From Actinomucor elegans (taxonomy: Eukaryota > Mucoromycota > Mucoromycetes > Mucorales > Mucoraceae), in assembly GCA_026027325.1 (NCBI GenBank), contig JAMSLZ010000015.1:186001-250000 (forward strand): a DNA stretch of 64,000 nucleotides, in the 5' to 3' direction. Shown here one piece after another: positions 24,309 to 36,798 of this stretch. The notes under the pieces were generated by a model. It ran no database searches. It was not told the origin of the DNA and saw only the letters and a program-made list of their open reading frames with translations. Made by a program: the position numbers and the translations under genes. Positions within the stretch are counted from its first letter, which is position 1; each line of letters starts with the position of its first letter.

Positions 24309-25282
24309 TTACTGTTTAGCAGTATAATGCTTTAATTTCCCACCTTCCTTTAGGTATTCTCGCATATACATTCTAAAGCTATTCAAAACTTCATCCGCAG
24401 TCTTGTCTCTAGCATAACAATCTACAAATTGGCCGTTTGGATCCATCAAATAAAAGAAGATGGAGTGATCTACTAAATAGTCATCTTCTGCAGACACATT
24501 AGGAGGTGTATATGAATATACACGATAAGATCTAGCTACTTTCTTCAATGTATCCGCATCGCCCGTAAATCCAATCAAATCCGGATGAAAGTCTTTCACG
24601 TAGGCCTTGACTACGGGCTCCGTATCACGCAATGGATCACAGGTAATAAACACGGGTGTCAATATAGGACCGAATTCTTCCTTGACAGCATCCACAACTT
24701 CAGCCATCTTGTCGAGTTCCTCAGGACAAATATCAGGACAGTGCGTAAAACCAAAGTAAATCAGTGTATATTGACCAGCCATCAACTCTTTGGAAGACAT
24801 GAGTTTGCCTTCGTTTGCATTAAGTAATTCAAAAGGCTGGCCAATATTGGGTTTGCCCAAGGCGCGAATTGTATCACGTTCACGCTTTTTGCGAAGTTCT
24901 ATTAGTTTTTCTTTCTCATTACGAAAGTAAGCTACGAGACCAACGGCGGTTATAGCAAGTACTACAGCTGATTTCCAAGTAAAAGTCTGTAGTATTTAAA
25001 AAAAGTCAATAACAGAAAATAGCTTGATAATTTGGTTATCCTTTTATATATGTATATTACTTTGGGTTGCTGGGGTGGTGGCGGTGGCGCTTTGGAAGCT
25101 GAACTATAGAACCGTTGACATAAAGGTTGTTCATGTTGAATCGTAGCTGTCAAAAACCGCTTGGGTGGTAGTATAGGCTAAATACACTGTTAATTAACCA
25201 AGGAATGTCTGACATTATAAGACTTTTTCTAATTTACTCGAGCTAATTGTCTTTTAATAAAAACTTGTCGCAACATTGACAT
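24309..25282 (-). CDS. SCO1: SCO1/SenC copper chaperone for cytochrome c oxidase
   Basis: Three exons (25282-25238, 25177-25061, 24986-24309) encode 279 residues. Sco1 is anchored in the mitochondrial inner membrane and delivers copper to the CuA site of Cox2. Residues 1-54 are basic and Ser/Pro-rich, a mitochondrial presequence, followed by a membrane helix (SAVVLAITAVGLVAYF, ~60-75). The thioredoxin-like domain holds the copper motif CPDIC (Cys137, Cys141) within FTHCPDICPEELDKM and the third ligand His228 in LVDHSIFFYL. Introns are GT-AG and in phase. Length matches the fungal family. ATG 25282 was chosen over a second ATG 6 bases on because it is first. A T-rich tract directly follows the stop. 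Confidence 0.95.
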
Positions 25283-26296
25283 TATGGATGTGGAAGAAAA
25301 TGAATGTTTTGTTTACTTTTTTTTTGTAGCTGGGTAGCGCGATTTTATTCTAATCCACAGAATGTACAAATAGATCTTTCTACTGCTTCATCTCCGACAT
25401 CCAATCAAAAATCCAAATTGCAATACAACAATAATAATATTGAACATCGGGATGGAATATAAAATTCGTTATAATAGTCTCGATTTGAGCTGAAGCATTA
25501 AAATCGCCTTTGGATTGATAAATAAACATCGTAGATAGTTAACTTCAGAAAAAAGGAGCTCTTTCCAACAATGGTATTTATATGATAGTAAGAATGACTG
25601 GAGGTTAAAGTGCAACGAAACTCCGGAGATGGCATATATTTTATCCTCTGGAGCCAGGCTCTCCTTTGTATCTGGCATATCATTTGAGGGAACATGCAAC
25701 TGTATACAGCTTTTGTTAACAACTCAATACACTAACAACATGTGTTGCTTCTTTAAACATAAATCTTGAGGCTCAACATTGAGACCAAAACCCTGATATA
25801 ATGTGCGAATAAGCAGAGGAAACGACAAATCTCAGTTATGTCAACTTGGAGAAGTGATTTATGCTCAGAATGGGTTTCTGAATTGAACGAGAAAGCTTTA
25901 GTACAAGAAGGGAAAAAAAAGTTGAATCAAATACCTCCCCGCTTGATCGGCTAGAGCTAAAGCTCGGCATAAACCTTCTACTTTAAGCAGTAATCTTAAA
26001 CATGGTTAGAGTTCACTGAATGAAGGAACCAATGATCGGCCTCTTATCCGTGAATAAAACAAAAATATTGAATTCAATACAGAGTAGGTTTTAGTGTAAC
26101 AATAGGAAAAAATCTTTTTTTTTTCTTTTCTTTCCCCTATAATCATTTTGAACCGCAACCTATCCTCCTTTTTTTTTTTCTTGTTTTTTCATATTTAAAC
26201 AAAGCTTTTCATTGAAACAAGCAAAGGTGGCTGGATTCGTATTTTAGAACATAGTTTGTTTCGTTTTAAAACAAACACAACATTATATTAGATCCA
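25283..26296. other. Divergent intergenic region between SCO1 and SSK1
   Basis: Holds the promoters of both genes. The SSK1 side has two pyrimidine-rich runs (26110-26145 and 26160-26190), common before Mucorales-type genes. Short frames at 25469-25722 are not convincing. Confidence 0.55.
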
Positions 26297-29200
26297 ATGG
26301 CAGATCTACACTCAAAAGTTGACTCATCTCGACAAGATGAAAAGAACGCGTCAAAACCTATTCAACAAAGACCCAAGTTAGGCTATCTCCGTTCTGCTTG
26401 GACCACTTCAGACCTGTTTTATCAAAGTTATTTGTCTGCAACTACCATCGATGATCATCATTGTGACAGTGGTGATGATAATATCTATCATATTCGTCTT
26501 CCTCCACTCTTATTACAAGATCAAGAGGAAGAAGAAGACGATAACGATGAAGTACTCCGAGAAATATTTCGTATGATTACCGTTGCTAACGTACTTTCGT
26601 TATCGGGAACCTTATCAAGCTGTACTTTTATCATTTCACTCATGCCTTCTTGGCCTCAGGTCGTACGCCATTACAAAGACTGGATGCCTCATGCTATTTT
26701 GCCCTTTTATACACTTTGGTGGCTATTCATGATATTAGTTTTAAAGAACCAGCGAGCGGAACATCTTCGTCAATATCTCAATTGGACCCAAGCCAGCGCT
26801 ATCATCATGGCTTGCACCAACTTGCTGATACCTCACTACAATCTATTCTTTTCGGCTTTGGCCTTGCTGGCTGCTGTCATTTTCGGCTTTGCTAAACGAT
26901 TTTTGATCGCCAGTCATTTAAAACACGAACGTCTAAAGCAACGCCTGACGCTTGAGCATGAGCGATTACAGCAAGCAGTAAACGACCATACCGACGAATT
27001 TGCAAATCATCGTTCAGCCTTCTTGACTACCGTGTCTCAAGAAATTCAAGATGTAGCGCTCATGGTCATTACTACCTTGGAACAGTTTTCACCTGCTTCT
27101 ATCCTGTCCAATACCCACGAGTTATTGAGCGCCTGTTCTCTTGCTGTGCCTATCGCCAGTATATCTGCTATTAATACAACCATCCGGCAAGTGTGTCATG
27201 TCAGTTCTCATCTACAACTGTTGTCAAAATTGACAGCGCAAGGCTGGAATACTGATAATGCCTTGCTGCCTTTACCGCCGTTGAGTTTACAGGAATTTGA
27301 TATTGGCGAATTGCTACAGAATATTGGAGATGCTTTGGCTGGTGTTGCTTCTAAACTGGATGTCAAGTTGGTAATCTATCATTGCGATAATAATCTTCAT
27401 CATAAACTTGTGTTGGGCGATGAAGGTGCTATCAGACACGCTTTATTGAATGTAAGTGTGCGCATGTAATTCATGCCTAGAAAAATAGAAAGATAGAAAA
27501 AAAAAACTAACAACCAAATAGCATCTCCGAAATATACTTGAATGTTGTACACCTGGCGCTTGTATTGAAGTTGGATTAAACGTGGTAAAGATTAAAGATC
27601 CTTTGAAACGTAGAATCACTTTCTATATTACACATACCAGTTCACCGGCTATCAGAAATGCTAGTGCAGCTGTCTTGCCAAACGCCAATTTGACAGCTCA
27701 ATTACTGAGTTATATCCATGCTGAATGCATCGTTGATCCAGACACTGATAAGAATCAAACCAAATTTGAGTTTTCATTCGACTTGGATAGCGGCAAGAAA
27801 GACATCATCAACAAGATGTTTATCAGCAAAGACAGTACGCTGCTCAAAAACCATTATGCCAACATCAAATTCTCCAATGAACCTAGCTTAAAAGATCTTC
27901 TTCAGTTTATTGAACATCTCAAAGGTTTAAAGATGGTTTTGCATGCACCAGAACAGAGTATATTCGCCAAACATTTGACCAGTTGTTTAGCTAGTTGGAA
28001 TACAGACATTAGCCACGTACCTGTTATGAATACTATCAATGATGAATCCACTCAAAGCGAACTTTCGGATCATTCCAGTGTCACAACGCCCAACATTGAA
28101 CACGTACCACCCCGTGTGCCTACAACACCACCTGTACCATCACCTGCTATTGAAGAAGAGCACATTCATTCGATTCCTCCTGCCTTTATATTGATAGACG
28201 ATGACATTGCTACCCTAGAGACTAAGCTCAACGAGTTCAGGTTGCAACCAGCTGCTTCTGCTTCCACATTACAAGCACAGCATCACGGACGACGCAGCCA
28301 TTTTCATGCCAAGAAGCCTTCTACGCATCAACAAAACCTGTTTCATCAAGGCACTACGGCCATTATCCACTTTACTTCATTGACAAAATACAAAGCAGTA
28401 CGCGATACAATCCAGAGCTACGCTTTTTTACCTTCTCGCGATCCTTTCAGTATGCCACGTGTCGTCGTTGTGCCTAAACCTGCAGGCCCTCGTCGATTCT
28501 TGACTGCACTGCATACAGCATGGCATAATGCTATGGTCGAGCCTCATTTCTCGGCTATTGCCACTGCACCTTCTAGCCCGATGCCGCCTGCAATTTCCCT
28601 GTGGATGCAACGCGAATTGAACTCCAATGTCACCTCGCCTAATAATAATAGTACGGGCGGCATGACACCCACTGTCAATACCGAAAACGTCTCACCTGGA
28701 CGTCGTGCGCGTCCACTGAGTGGTATCTTTAGTCATCATCAGAGTCCTCCAGCAACAACCGGTGGTGGCGGTGCTGATATGAATAATTACTTTGCATCTC
28801 AACAAGCTAGTCCTAGTGCTACCAACAGCGGCCGTAGACGATCTGCCAATACGGCTACACCAACAGCAGCAGCAGCAAGTGAAGATTATTTAACAGCCAA
28901 ACATGTACCTTTAATGAACGCTTTGGGTGTAGTGTCTCCTGCTGCTGCTGCAATGGCAGCAGCTGCAGCATTGGCATCACCTTGCTCCTCTAACGTAGCT
29001 GTGCCTACTACAAGTACTCCAGGTGTCGCTATGGAGGAATGTACTGGAAGTGGTAGCGGTGGTGGCGGCGGTGGTATATCTTCCACCATGGATTCAACCA
29101 CCACGTCAAACAATGAATCACCTTCTGCCATGTTGAATACAGCAAATAATAGTACAGATGTGTCGCCTGAAGCTATGATTGATGGAGATGGTGTATCAGA

Positions 29201-30539
29201 ATCTGCGTCTGCTGTACCTTGCGATGTTGTGGAACCAGCTAAAAAGAAGCTGTCGAGAACCATGTCCAACTTTAAACTACACAAAAGAAGAGAAAGGCCA
29301 AAGGTACACCGTTTGCTGATGTAGTGAGTCCGCCTATCAATGTATTGATTGTCGAAGGTATGAAATCACAAAAGTAACTGTTTGATCTGTTGGCTCATTC
29401 TATCATAGATAATATCATTAATCAAGCAATCTTATCGGCTTGGATGAAGAAGCACAAGATCAAGTTTTCCGTAGCTAGCAACGGTAAAGAAGCAGTGGAT
29501 AAATGGAAGACAGGTGGATTTCACTTGATATTGGTAAAAGCTTTAAACACTAAAATTATATATAAAAAAACATGACATGCTGATGAGAATTGAATAGATG
29601 GATATTCAATTACCTGTTATGAACGGTATTGAAGCTACCAAAATGATTCGATCTATCGAGAAAGAACAAAAGATTGGTGTTTTACCCATGTCTTCTTCCT
29701 TTTTACGCCAACAGCAAGCCGTTGCTGCAGCTACAGCTGCTAGCATTGTCAATCATGAACAACCAGCATATGATCTTGTTGATACCACAGCTGTAGAATT
29801 CAGCTTTATGACAGAAACAACCAACGACAAACCCTCTATCTTCCGTTCGCCTGTAATCATTGTCGCACTTACTGCTTCCAGCTTGGAATCTGATCGACAT
29901 GCAGCACTTGCAGCTGGCTGTAACGATTTCTTGACTAAACCCGTCAGTCTGGAATGGCTGGAAAAAAAAATTATTGAATGGGGCTGTATGCAAGCCCTGA
30001 TCGATTTCGAAGGCTGGCGAAGATGGAAGAAGAAATCCAACGTGATAGCGGAAGCGCCAGTGCTAAAAAAGAAAGAACCTGTGGATGAAGCAACTCGACT
30101 GCAACTAGAGGCAGAAAAGAAGCGTATCGAAGCATTGAGTAAAATGCCAAATAAGCAGGGTATTTTGCTACCGGGCGTGAGTAATTTGACAAACAAGGTG
30201 AGACGCGAAGATAGCATGAGCAAGAAGAGGCCCAAGATCTTGTTGAAACCTTCAAAAAGCGATTCGGATACCCAGAGCATATCGCGTGTTCGTCAGTCTT
30301 CAAGTGATACTACTACTGCTGCTACTACAACTACCACCGCTACTACCAATACTGCTATTGCGATGAGTAGATCAAGATCAACTTCGAAAGAGAAAAAGTT
30401 TGATACTGCTGCTACTGTTGAAGTTGTGCCAACTTCACCATCTATAAGCAAGGGGATTACCTATCATACAGATAATTCTTCTAGTAGTAGTGGTGGTAGT
30501 AACAACAAAAAGGCATCCAAAGGACGAGCGCCATCATGA
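26297..30539 (+). CDS. SSK1: Ssk1/Mcs4-like response regulator with membrane and pseudo-histidine-kinase front end; apparent 1-nt frameshift
   Basis: Exons 26297-27451, 27522-29357, 29409-29533 and 29598-30539 encode about 1352 residues if one A is missing from the A-run at 29283-29286; as given, the frame breaks there. The C-terminus is a typical SSK1 receiver: VLIVEDN (Asp998), phospho-acceptor Asp1041 in MDIQLPVMNG, Thr1131 in VALTAS, Lys1153 in FLTKPVS, and the family tail KIIEWGCMQALIDF. Ssk1 relays phosphorelay state to the MAP3K of the HOG/SAPK pathway. The N-terminus has about four membrane helices (~97-200), a coiled coil (205-233) and an H-box-like FLTTVSQEIQDV with Gln248 where His is expected, then a degenerate N-box (GDEGAIRHALLN). 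This looks like a hybrid kinase that lost catalysis. Low-complexity Ser/Ala/Gly linkers join the parts. Confidence 0.85.
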
Positions 30540-30891
30540 TGTGCTTGTTAATTACATTACACTTATTTCTCTCAATAATTTCATAATCAAACCCGTTTTT
30601 TTTTATTACACACAGCAAAAAAAAAAAAAAGAATACCCTATTTTTCTCAATAAAAAAAACAAATCATAATCTATCATACTCGTTTTTGGTTTAGTAACCA
30701 TGTATGTATAATAGGAGAAATTAAAGGGATTGGAGGAAGAGAAAGATCCTTGAGAGTGTGTACCATCGATGGCGTTACTGTTCCGCTTAAATCTTGTTGA
30801 TTGTCTCTCCCCCCAATAACCTATCCCTTCATATTTTGATTCACGTTTTTGATATATAAAGGAATACCCAGAACACTCATGTACAATTATT
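30540..30891. other. Intergenic, promoter of the 30892 gene
   Basis: Contains poly-A and poly-T stretches after the SSK1 stop and a TATA box at 30853-30860. No gene seen. Confidence 0.6.
30853..30860 (+). promoter_or_regulatory. TATA box of the 30892 gene
   Basis: TATATAAA, 32 bp upstream of the ATG at 30892, implying a very short leader or use of a later ATG. Confidence 0.5.
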
Positions 30892-31607
30892 ATGGCACCT
30901 TTTTTATTTGCTATGCACAAAAAGCCTGCAAGTAACTCACCATTACCTGCTGGCTATGATGCATTTCAACAATCATTTCGAAAGCTATGGATGTCTTTTA
31001 CTAGTCTACGAAAACGATCCAGTGCCGTTGTTGAAGATGAATGCACAACAGCAAGGAAAAGAGAGCCAGTATTACCAGTTTATTTCAACCTATTAGCTTG
31101 AAAGGAAAGAGATCATTTGCTGTTGAACAAAACGAAGACGAGGACCAAGAGGATGATGCTGCCAACAGAAAACGAAAGTATCCTATGGATAGCATTATCA
31201 AAAAGTTCTCCATTAGACGACTACAACAAAAGAAACATCCTGTTCAACCATGGGTGGATGTCTTTCAGTGTCTTGTTTTACCAACAATTGAGTTGACTAA
31301 CGGGTATTTGGGTATTCTCGATACTTTTGTATCAAATACAGAAGAAGAAGATACAGAACGGGATGACTGCATGTTTACTGATGAAGAGATCATGGGGTTT
31401 CCTTCTCCACCTGCAACATGCTTGACACCGATGCTCAAACGACGATCTTGTCCGCCTCGGTTCGAGTCTCTGATGACAATGGGACAACAAGGATTGGACG
31501 ATGATGGTAATGATTGGCCTATCACTCCTACTATTACAATATTAGATTCTCTAGATACGAACAGGTTTTTGTCATTAAACTGTAAAATTGACAATCTCAA
31601 TATATAG
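30892..31607 (+). CDS. Unknown protein, ~238 aa, with apparent 1-nt frameshift
   Basis: Two overlapping frames (30892-31101 and 31041-31607) join into one 238-codon frame if a single A is missing from AAAA at 31057-31060. The joined reading runs TARKKRASITSLFQPISLK across the point and is free of stops. The product is basic in its first half (KRKYPMDSIIKKFSIRRLQQ), has a hydrophobic block WVDVFQCLVLPTIEL, and ends acidic with SPPATCLTPMLKRRSCPPRF motifs that look like regulatory phosphosites. No known domain. An alternative is a GT-AG intron from 30932 to 31065, which lacks a clear branch site, or translation only from ATG 31041 (188 aa). A TATA box precedes the first ATG. Confidence 0.55.
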
Positions 31608-32642
31608 CACTGTTTTTTTTAGTATGACCTATTGTCTTGTATATATAATATATACATTGAATGAGTGCGCAATGATGTATAGCGGGTACTCATACGATGT
31701 AGTCAGTCCTGTACTTGTTTTTTTTTCCTCTTTCATTTACCTACATATGCTTGCATTTTGTACATATTTATAATTATAAAAAAGTAAAATACAATATTGA
31801 TTTAAGCTTATCCAAGTACTACTTATTCTGAATATAAAGTACTAATCTGATGCGATATGGGGACAAGAGATGGCCTTTATTCCATTTAATGCACAGTCCA
31901 TTGTTTCAAGATCAGTTAATAAAATATATTGAAAGTTGGTTCTACCAAGCAATAACTTCAGTAGAGGTAACAGCTCTTTCTGGGCAGGAGATAGTTATAA
32001 CATATGATCTAGATCGCTCGAGAGATCTATAGGTCACTCAGTCTAGTTGGCAGGAACAGTATGTAATCCACTGCAGGCCAAGTATGTAATAGTATGCTTA
32101 TTATCCTTCTGTCAAATTACAGTCAAGTAAATGTGATTGTACTGGAAACAAAAACTAATTTACCTGAATAGTATTCTTTGTTTTGAATCAATTTATTGAA
32201 TCTATAGAAACTTTTTTTGTTTAGTTAAAATATGGCGAAAACGTTGCAGTCAAAATTCTCTACACCGTTTAACGTTCAATAAATCAAAGAAGCAGTATAC
32301 GGCAGAAAATAAGTCTTTTAAGCGAGTATGTATGATATCAGCTATTTTCGAACGACCATATAAACTCCCTTTAGGTTTATGAATCAAATAGTCTTGTTAA
32401 AAAGGATATCGTTTGTCAATGTGAAATCATCGACTGTCTTGTAATCAGAGTTGATAGGATAGCCTTTATTTAATTGACTATAGTGATTTTTATCCTAAAG
32501 GCAGCCAACTGATCTATGATGTTGGCAGCGTTTCATTGTGCCTTTTCTATAATCAACTGATGAAAACACTGCCCACAAACTGGGGTTTTTTTCCTTTTCT
32601 TTTTTTTTCTTTTTGCACTCTTTTTCTTATAATACATAAGCA
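31608..32642. other. Intergenic, upstream of the F-box gene
   Basis: AT-rich with no convincing gene. A CT-rich tract at 32587-32630 directly precedes the F-box ATG and is likely its leader. Confidence 0.55.
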
Positions 32643-34450
32643 ATGGTTCTTATCATCTCTCTACCAAAAGAGGTATTTCGAAAGATAGCCAGTTACTTGT
32701 CGCATCGGGAACGCCTTATTTGCCAACATGTCTGTAGACAGTGGTATATAATTTGGGTCCAGTACAACTATCACTGTGTGCATACCCATGGAAAAACACA
32801 GTTTCGTGTCTTTTATCACAACAACCTTCTCCAAAGCCTCTGCGCTGACCAATGCTCCATAGGTTATCAAGTGCGCAAATTGGTGATTGATAATGGTCAT
32901 TTGGAACCTGGCGTTCTGGGCCAATTACCTTTATTATGTCCGTTTCTAGAAGTGCTGATATTCGATGGTGTCGTATTAAGTGAAGCTGCTCGTCAAGAAC
33001 CGTTTCAGCATTACCAGCAACGGCAGCATCGCCAAGAACTGGATAGGGTCAAACATCGCTTTTTAATATGGAAGCGGGTGCGTCAGCTGGTGGAACTGAA
33101 TGGAATTACTGTGACATATGCATTATTACAGCAACCATTATCATCTTTGAGTTATATTTATGTCCAATTTAATAATCAAAATGATCGAACCAACTGCAAG
33201 TTATCACTGATAAATTCGTTGCATCATGCGCCCCGGTTAGTTTCACTGGGAATCGAGCGCATTTATTTGACAGTAGAGGGACTGGAAAAGATCCACGCAA
33301 GCTGTCCTAGATTGAGTTCATTGAAACTAGTCGACTTAGTACTATTGTCCATCATGACAACCATTGTACGACGAGTCGATCCAGCAATAGATATGCGAGT
33401 ATTTCATTTTATCAACGGAAGTTTTTGTGATGATGTTTCATCATGGCTGACTTATATTTGCGAAAAGTATATCTTTTTACGAACATTGAATATTGGTTCT
33501 TGCCATGTATCGAATCAACAAACTTATGACACCCAATTATTACGTATTGCCAATAAGCTTAATAAACTCAAGATGCTCAATATGCAACCATTTTCGCTTC
33601 CCAAATTGTTTTTCCCTGCTCTTGATCGGAACCGCACATTTTTGGTTGAAGTGGCATTGGGTAATAAAAACGACAGTCTGCAGGTGATAAGGCAAGAATT
33701 AGCAGATTTAGTTGCATCACGTCAAAAATGCACGATCCGTTATTTGATCGTGCGTGATCCAGGTGATGTACGCTTGCTATGTCTATTACTTGGCCAATGT
33801 ACCTTACTTACTACACTACATCTCAATATGAGCACCACCAACAAAGAGAGCAAAGAAGCAGCTGTTTTTCTCGATAAAATACTAGCACAATGTCCTCAGC
33901 TTTTATCCCTCATCATTGAAAATGCTCCCTTACAGGTAACACCATCTTTCACAACTACAAAAAAAGCCACAGGTCATGCACTCCAATCACTCAAGCTCGA
34001 TCACGTTTCCATAGACAAAATGTATTCATCGTCGTTGACACTTGTTGTCCTCACTTGACTACTCTTTCGTTGATGGCTACAGTGCCAGCATTCTACGACA
34101 GCAGTATATTTCGTGTGTGTTTGCCTCATCACCAACTGCACACGTTGGAGATGGACCGTATGCGTGTATCGCGCAGATGCAGTATTCGACTAGGCACGGC
34201 CCGGTACAAAGTAACTACTCAGGAGAAAGTTGTTTGGTACGACTTGGTAGGTTATGATACCACATTCAGTCCACAAAGCAATCATTTTGATGCTACTATT
34301 CCATCCATGGCACCAATGTATATAAAAAAACTACGAGTCAAAAAAGTAAAAGTAGCTCAGTATGATGAAGATCAGCATGGTGAGCATGTTGCTGTAGTCT
34401 GTAAGAGTTTAGAAAATTTGTACCTGACTGGGCTACAGGTTCTACTATAA
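32643..34450 (+). CDS. F-box protein with leucine-rich-like repeats; apparent 1-nt frameshift
   Basis: Intronless. The N-terminus is an F-box (SLPKEVFRKIASYLSHRERL, then CQHVCRQWYIIW, ~residues 4-45), the Skp1-binding module of SCF ubiquitin ligases. The rest has repeated leucine-rich segments (PRLVSLGIERIYL, PRLSSLKLVDLVLL, LRTLNIGSCHVS, LTTLHLNMST, PQLLSLIIENAPL), probably selecting the substrate. The frame breaks after LDHVSIDK. Adding one A to AAAA at 34017-34020 continues it as NVFIVVDTCCPHLTTLSL to the TAA at 34448-34450, giving 602 residues. As given, the protein would stop at residue 471. This kind of F-box/LRR protein is highly expanded in Mucorales. The target is unknown. Confidence 0.8.
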
Positions 34451-36798
34451 TAAATATATTCATGCATATCTATCGTAGTGATTATGTTGAATGAAGATAT
34501 TGCTAAATTATGTGGTCTGTTCTGAACATGTTGTCACTGAAGGAAACAAATAAGAAGTAGAAGTGACCTTTGAAGTGATTTTAGGACCAACTGGTCAGTG
34601 ATGTTACCTTTTCTTTATACAGTGGCAAAAAATGTGTGCATTGTCATTTACTTTTTTGTTCAAGTAACCGAAAGTTTCAAAAAAAAAAAAGGTGATGCTA
34701 ATAAACGCTTTATAGTATGCTGTAATTTAGATGAGTAAAAATAAGTAGTTGGTTTCTGATTCGTTTTAACGATTGCAAAGTCATCGTAGGCCATACAATG
34801 TATCGTTTGTTCTGGTTTAACAATGATGGTATAATAATGATAGGACTTTCCATATCATTAGTATTAATAACGAGATACATATTGTTTCCTTTTCTTAAAA
34901 ATGGTATAGTACCACTAACATAGTAAATGATGTCTGCAACTGTCGATCTTCAAGTCTAATATTATTGCATATTCTAGCCCTAGCAAAAGAATGAGTTGAT
35001 ATCTTCAACTTAATATAGAACTTTGATTCTAACTATGTAATAGGTAAGTCTGTTTTGCCCAAACTCAAACAGTGGGGATCTTGCAAGCAACAGATCTGGA
35101 TTCAATACCTTTGTAGCACGGTATGGTTTGCTCCCCTTATTGAGAATCAGTATTAAATTAATATTTGAAATCCTTATATCCAAATTTGCGCGTTTGAGTT
35201 GGATAGAACGAACAAAGTTGGCACCAAGGTATAGCGAGTTTGTGATATTGCTAAACTGCTTTTCAAAACCATTGGTGATGATAGTGTTAATAGTAGGAGC
35301 AACTGACCGGATTTGCCTACTTGTCAAGCTTCCTTCCTCCATGATTTGTTTCGATACACTATAAGCATTTTTGGCCAGCTTGGATCTGGACCCTATTTAG
35401 TGCTTAATGATGCCTATCATTTATTCCAAAGGGAGGTAACTATGAACCTTCATTTGACCTAGACTTGCTATACGAAACGGAGTCTGGTCCAAGTAATGCT
35501 GCGTGGATGTACATTTGAAGATATTATTTTCTAAAAACTCTGGTCAAACAGCCAGCTTAGCCTTAAATTCGGCAAACGTCTTCCGTTATTGTGCAAGCGT
35601 CGGATAAGTATCAATCAACATTAGTTAACTGCTTGTAAGCTTGTTTAATGCCATGCATACGCTTTCCAATAACTTGAGAAGAACCAATATCAGTTAAGGC
35701 CACTCTTCTTCTTTTGGATGATGAAGTACGACATTTCTTGATGATTTTTTCTTTTATAGAACATTTGCACATCAAGTTTGGTAAGAAAAAAAAAGAACAT
35801 TTACCAGCCGGTAACTTGGCTATAATCACCTCTTATGAAAATTAAGAAGCACTCTATCAGATATGCAAGTATATGTCTGACTTTGGATATCAGCGATTCT
35901 CTCTCCGAGTGCAGCTATAAGATTGATGCAGTTGAAAGAGGTTTTCGTCACCGTATTTGTTGCTAAAATTGGTCATGAACGACTGAAATTCTTTCAGAAG
36001 ATAGTGTCCGGTTAAAAGCAGCTCACTTAGACTAGTGAAAAAGCTTTTTTTTTAATCCGATGTGTAACTCCTTTGAGATCTTTGCTGTTCATTACCCTGT
36101 TTTGAAGATTGGTGTTTTCGAAATCATTTGCAGCACAAATGCATGTTTCTCTCATTGCATCAGCAGAAAGTACTGACGCTTGCCCAAGTGAGAACAACCT
36201 TTGACCATGTAGAATCTACGTCCATAAGTGGAGTTATGGTTATAGTGAAACAGGATATCAGCATAGGTTGAAGGGTCGCCAAGAAATAAATCCCTAGATA
36301 TTGTTGTAAAGTGACTGATTATCCAAACATAAATGTAAACCACTGGACTCCATCATATGTTTTGAAGAAAAGGGTGGAGTTGAAACACTATAAGAAATTT
36401 AAGGCACCATAAAGTGATTCAGTAGTCGCTTTTAGGTCACTTAAAGTCAGTTTATTAAATTTTTCATAGTGACTCGACAAATATTGCATTCAACAAGTAG
36501 CCTGTATTCAGAATAAACAGATCTCTGAATCATTGTATGCAAACAAATGCCATATATATGATATAAATACGTTGCAAAGATATCAATATAATACTCGATA
36601 CGCAAAAAAATGGGTTTATTATATTAGTAGTTACATTTTTTTTAGCTTTTTTTTAAAAAATAAAAATAAAAGACGGTGGTAGTCCGTGTATACATATAGA
36701 AAAAGCACAATGGATAGATATTAGTCGAGGGTATTAGTAATAATAGTTAAGTAAAATGATAAATCAAAAGTGCACATAAAAAACTCTGTCTTGACGGC
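34451..36798. other. Gene-poor region with relic coding sequence
   Basis: Follows the F-box gene and ends at the PIK1 stop. Apart from the minus-strand relic listed separately, I see no gene. The PIK1 3'UTR is A-rich (36640-36670). Confidence 0.5.
35010..36343 (-). pseudogene. Decayed coding relic, possibly a Mucorales multicopy family
   Basis: Three open blocks lie in the same direction and order, separated by stops: 36343-36152 (LFHYNHNSTYGRRFYMVKG), 35829-35611 (SSSKRRRVALTDIGSSQVIG, then KRMHGI) and 35342-35010 (MEEGSLTSRQIRSVAPTIN, then SLYLGANFVRSIQLKRANLD). The pattern recalls an uncharacterised protein family repeated many times in Mucorales genomes, but this is memory of style rather than a match I can verify. 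No inverted repeat ends were found. Confidence 0.35.

Noticed and set aside
25469..25722. Two overlapping minus frames of 74-76 codons
   Set aside because: Overlapping in different frames with no conserved motif; part of the SCO1-SSK1 spacer.
28886..29284. 132-codon minus-strand frame
   Set aside because: Antisense to the Ser/Ala/Gly-rich linker of SSK1; low-complexity sequence opens the reverse frames.
30932..31065. GT-AG intron joining the two frames of the 30892 gene
   Set aside because: No branch site, twice the usual intron length, and a single added A explains the join as in three other genes; kept only as an alternative.
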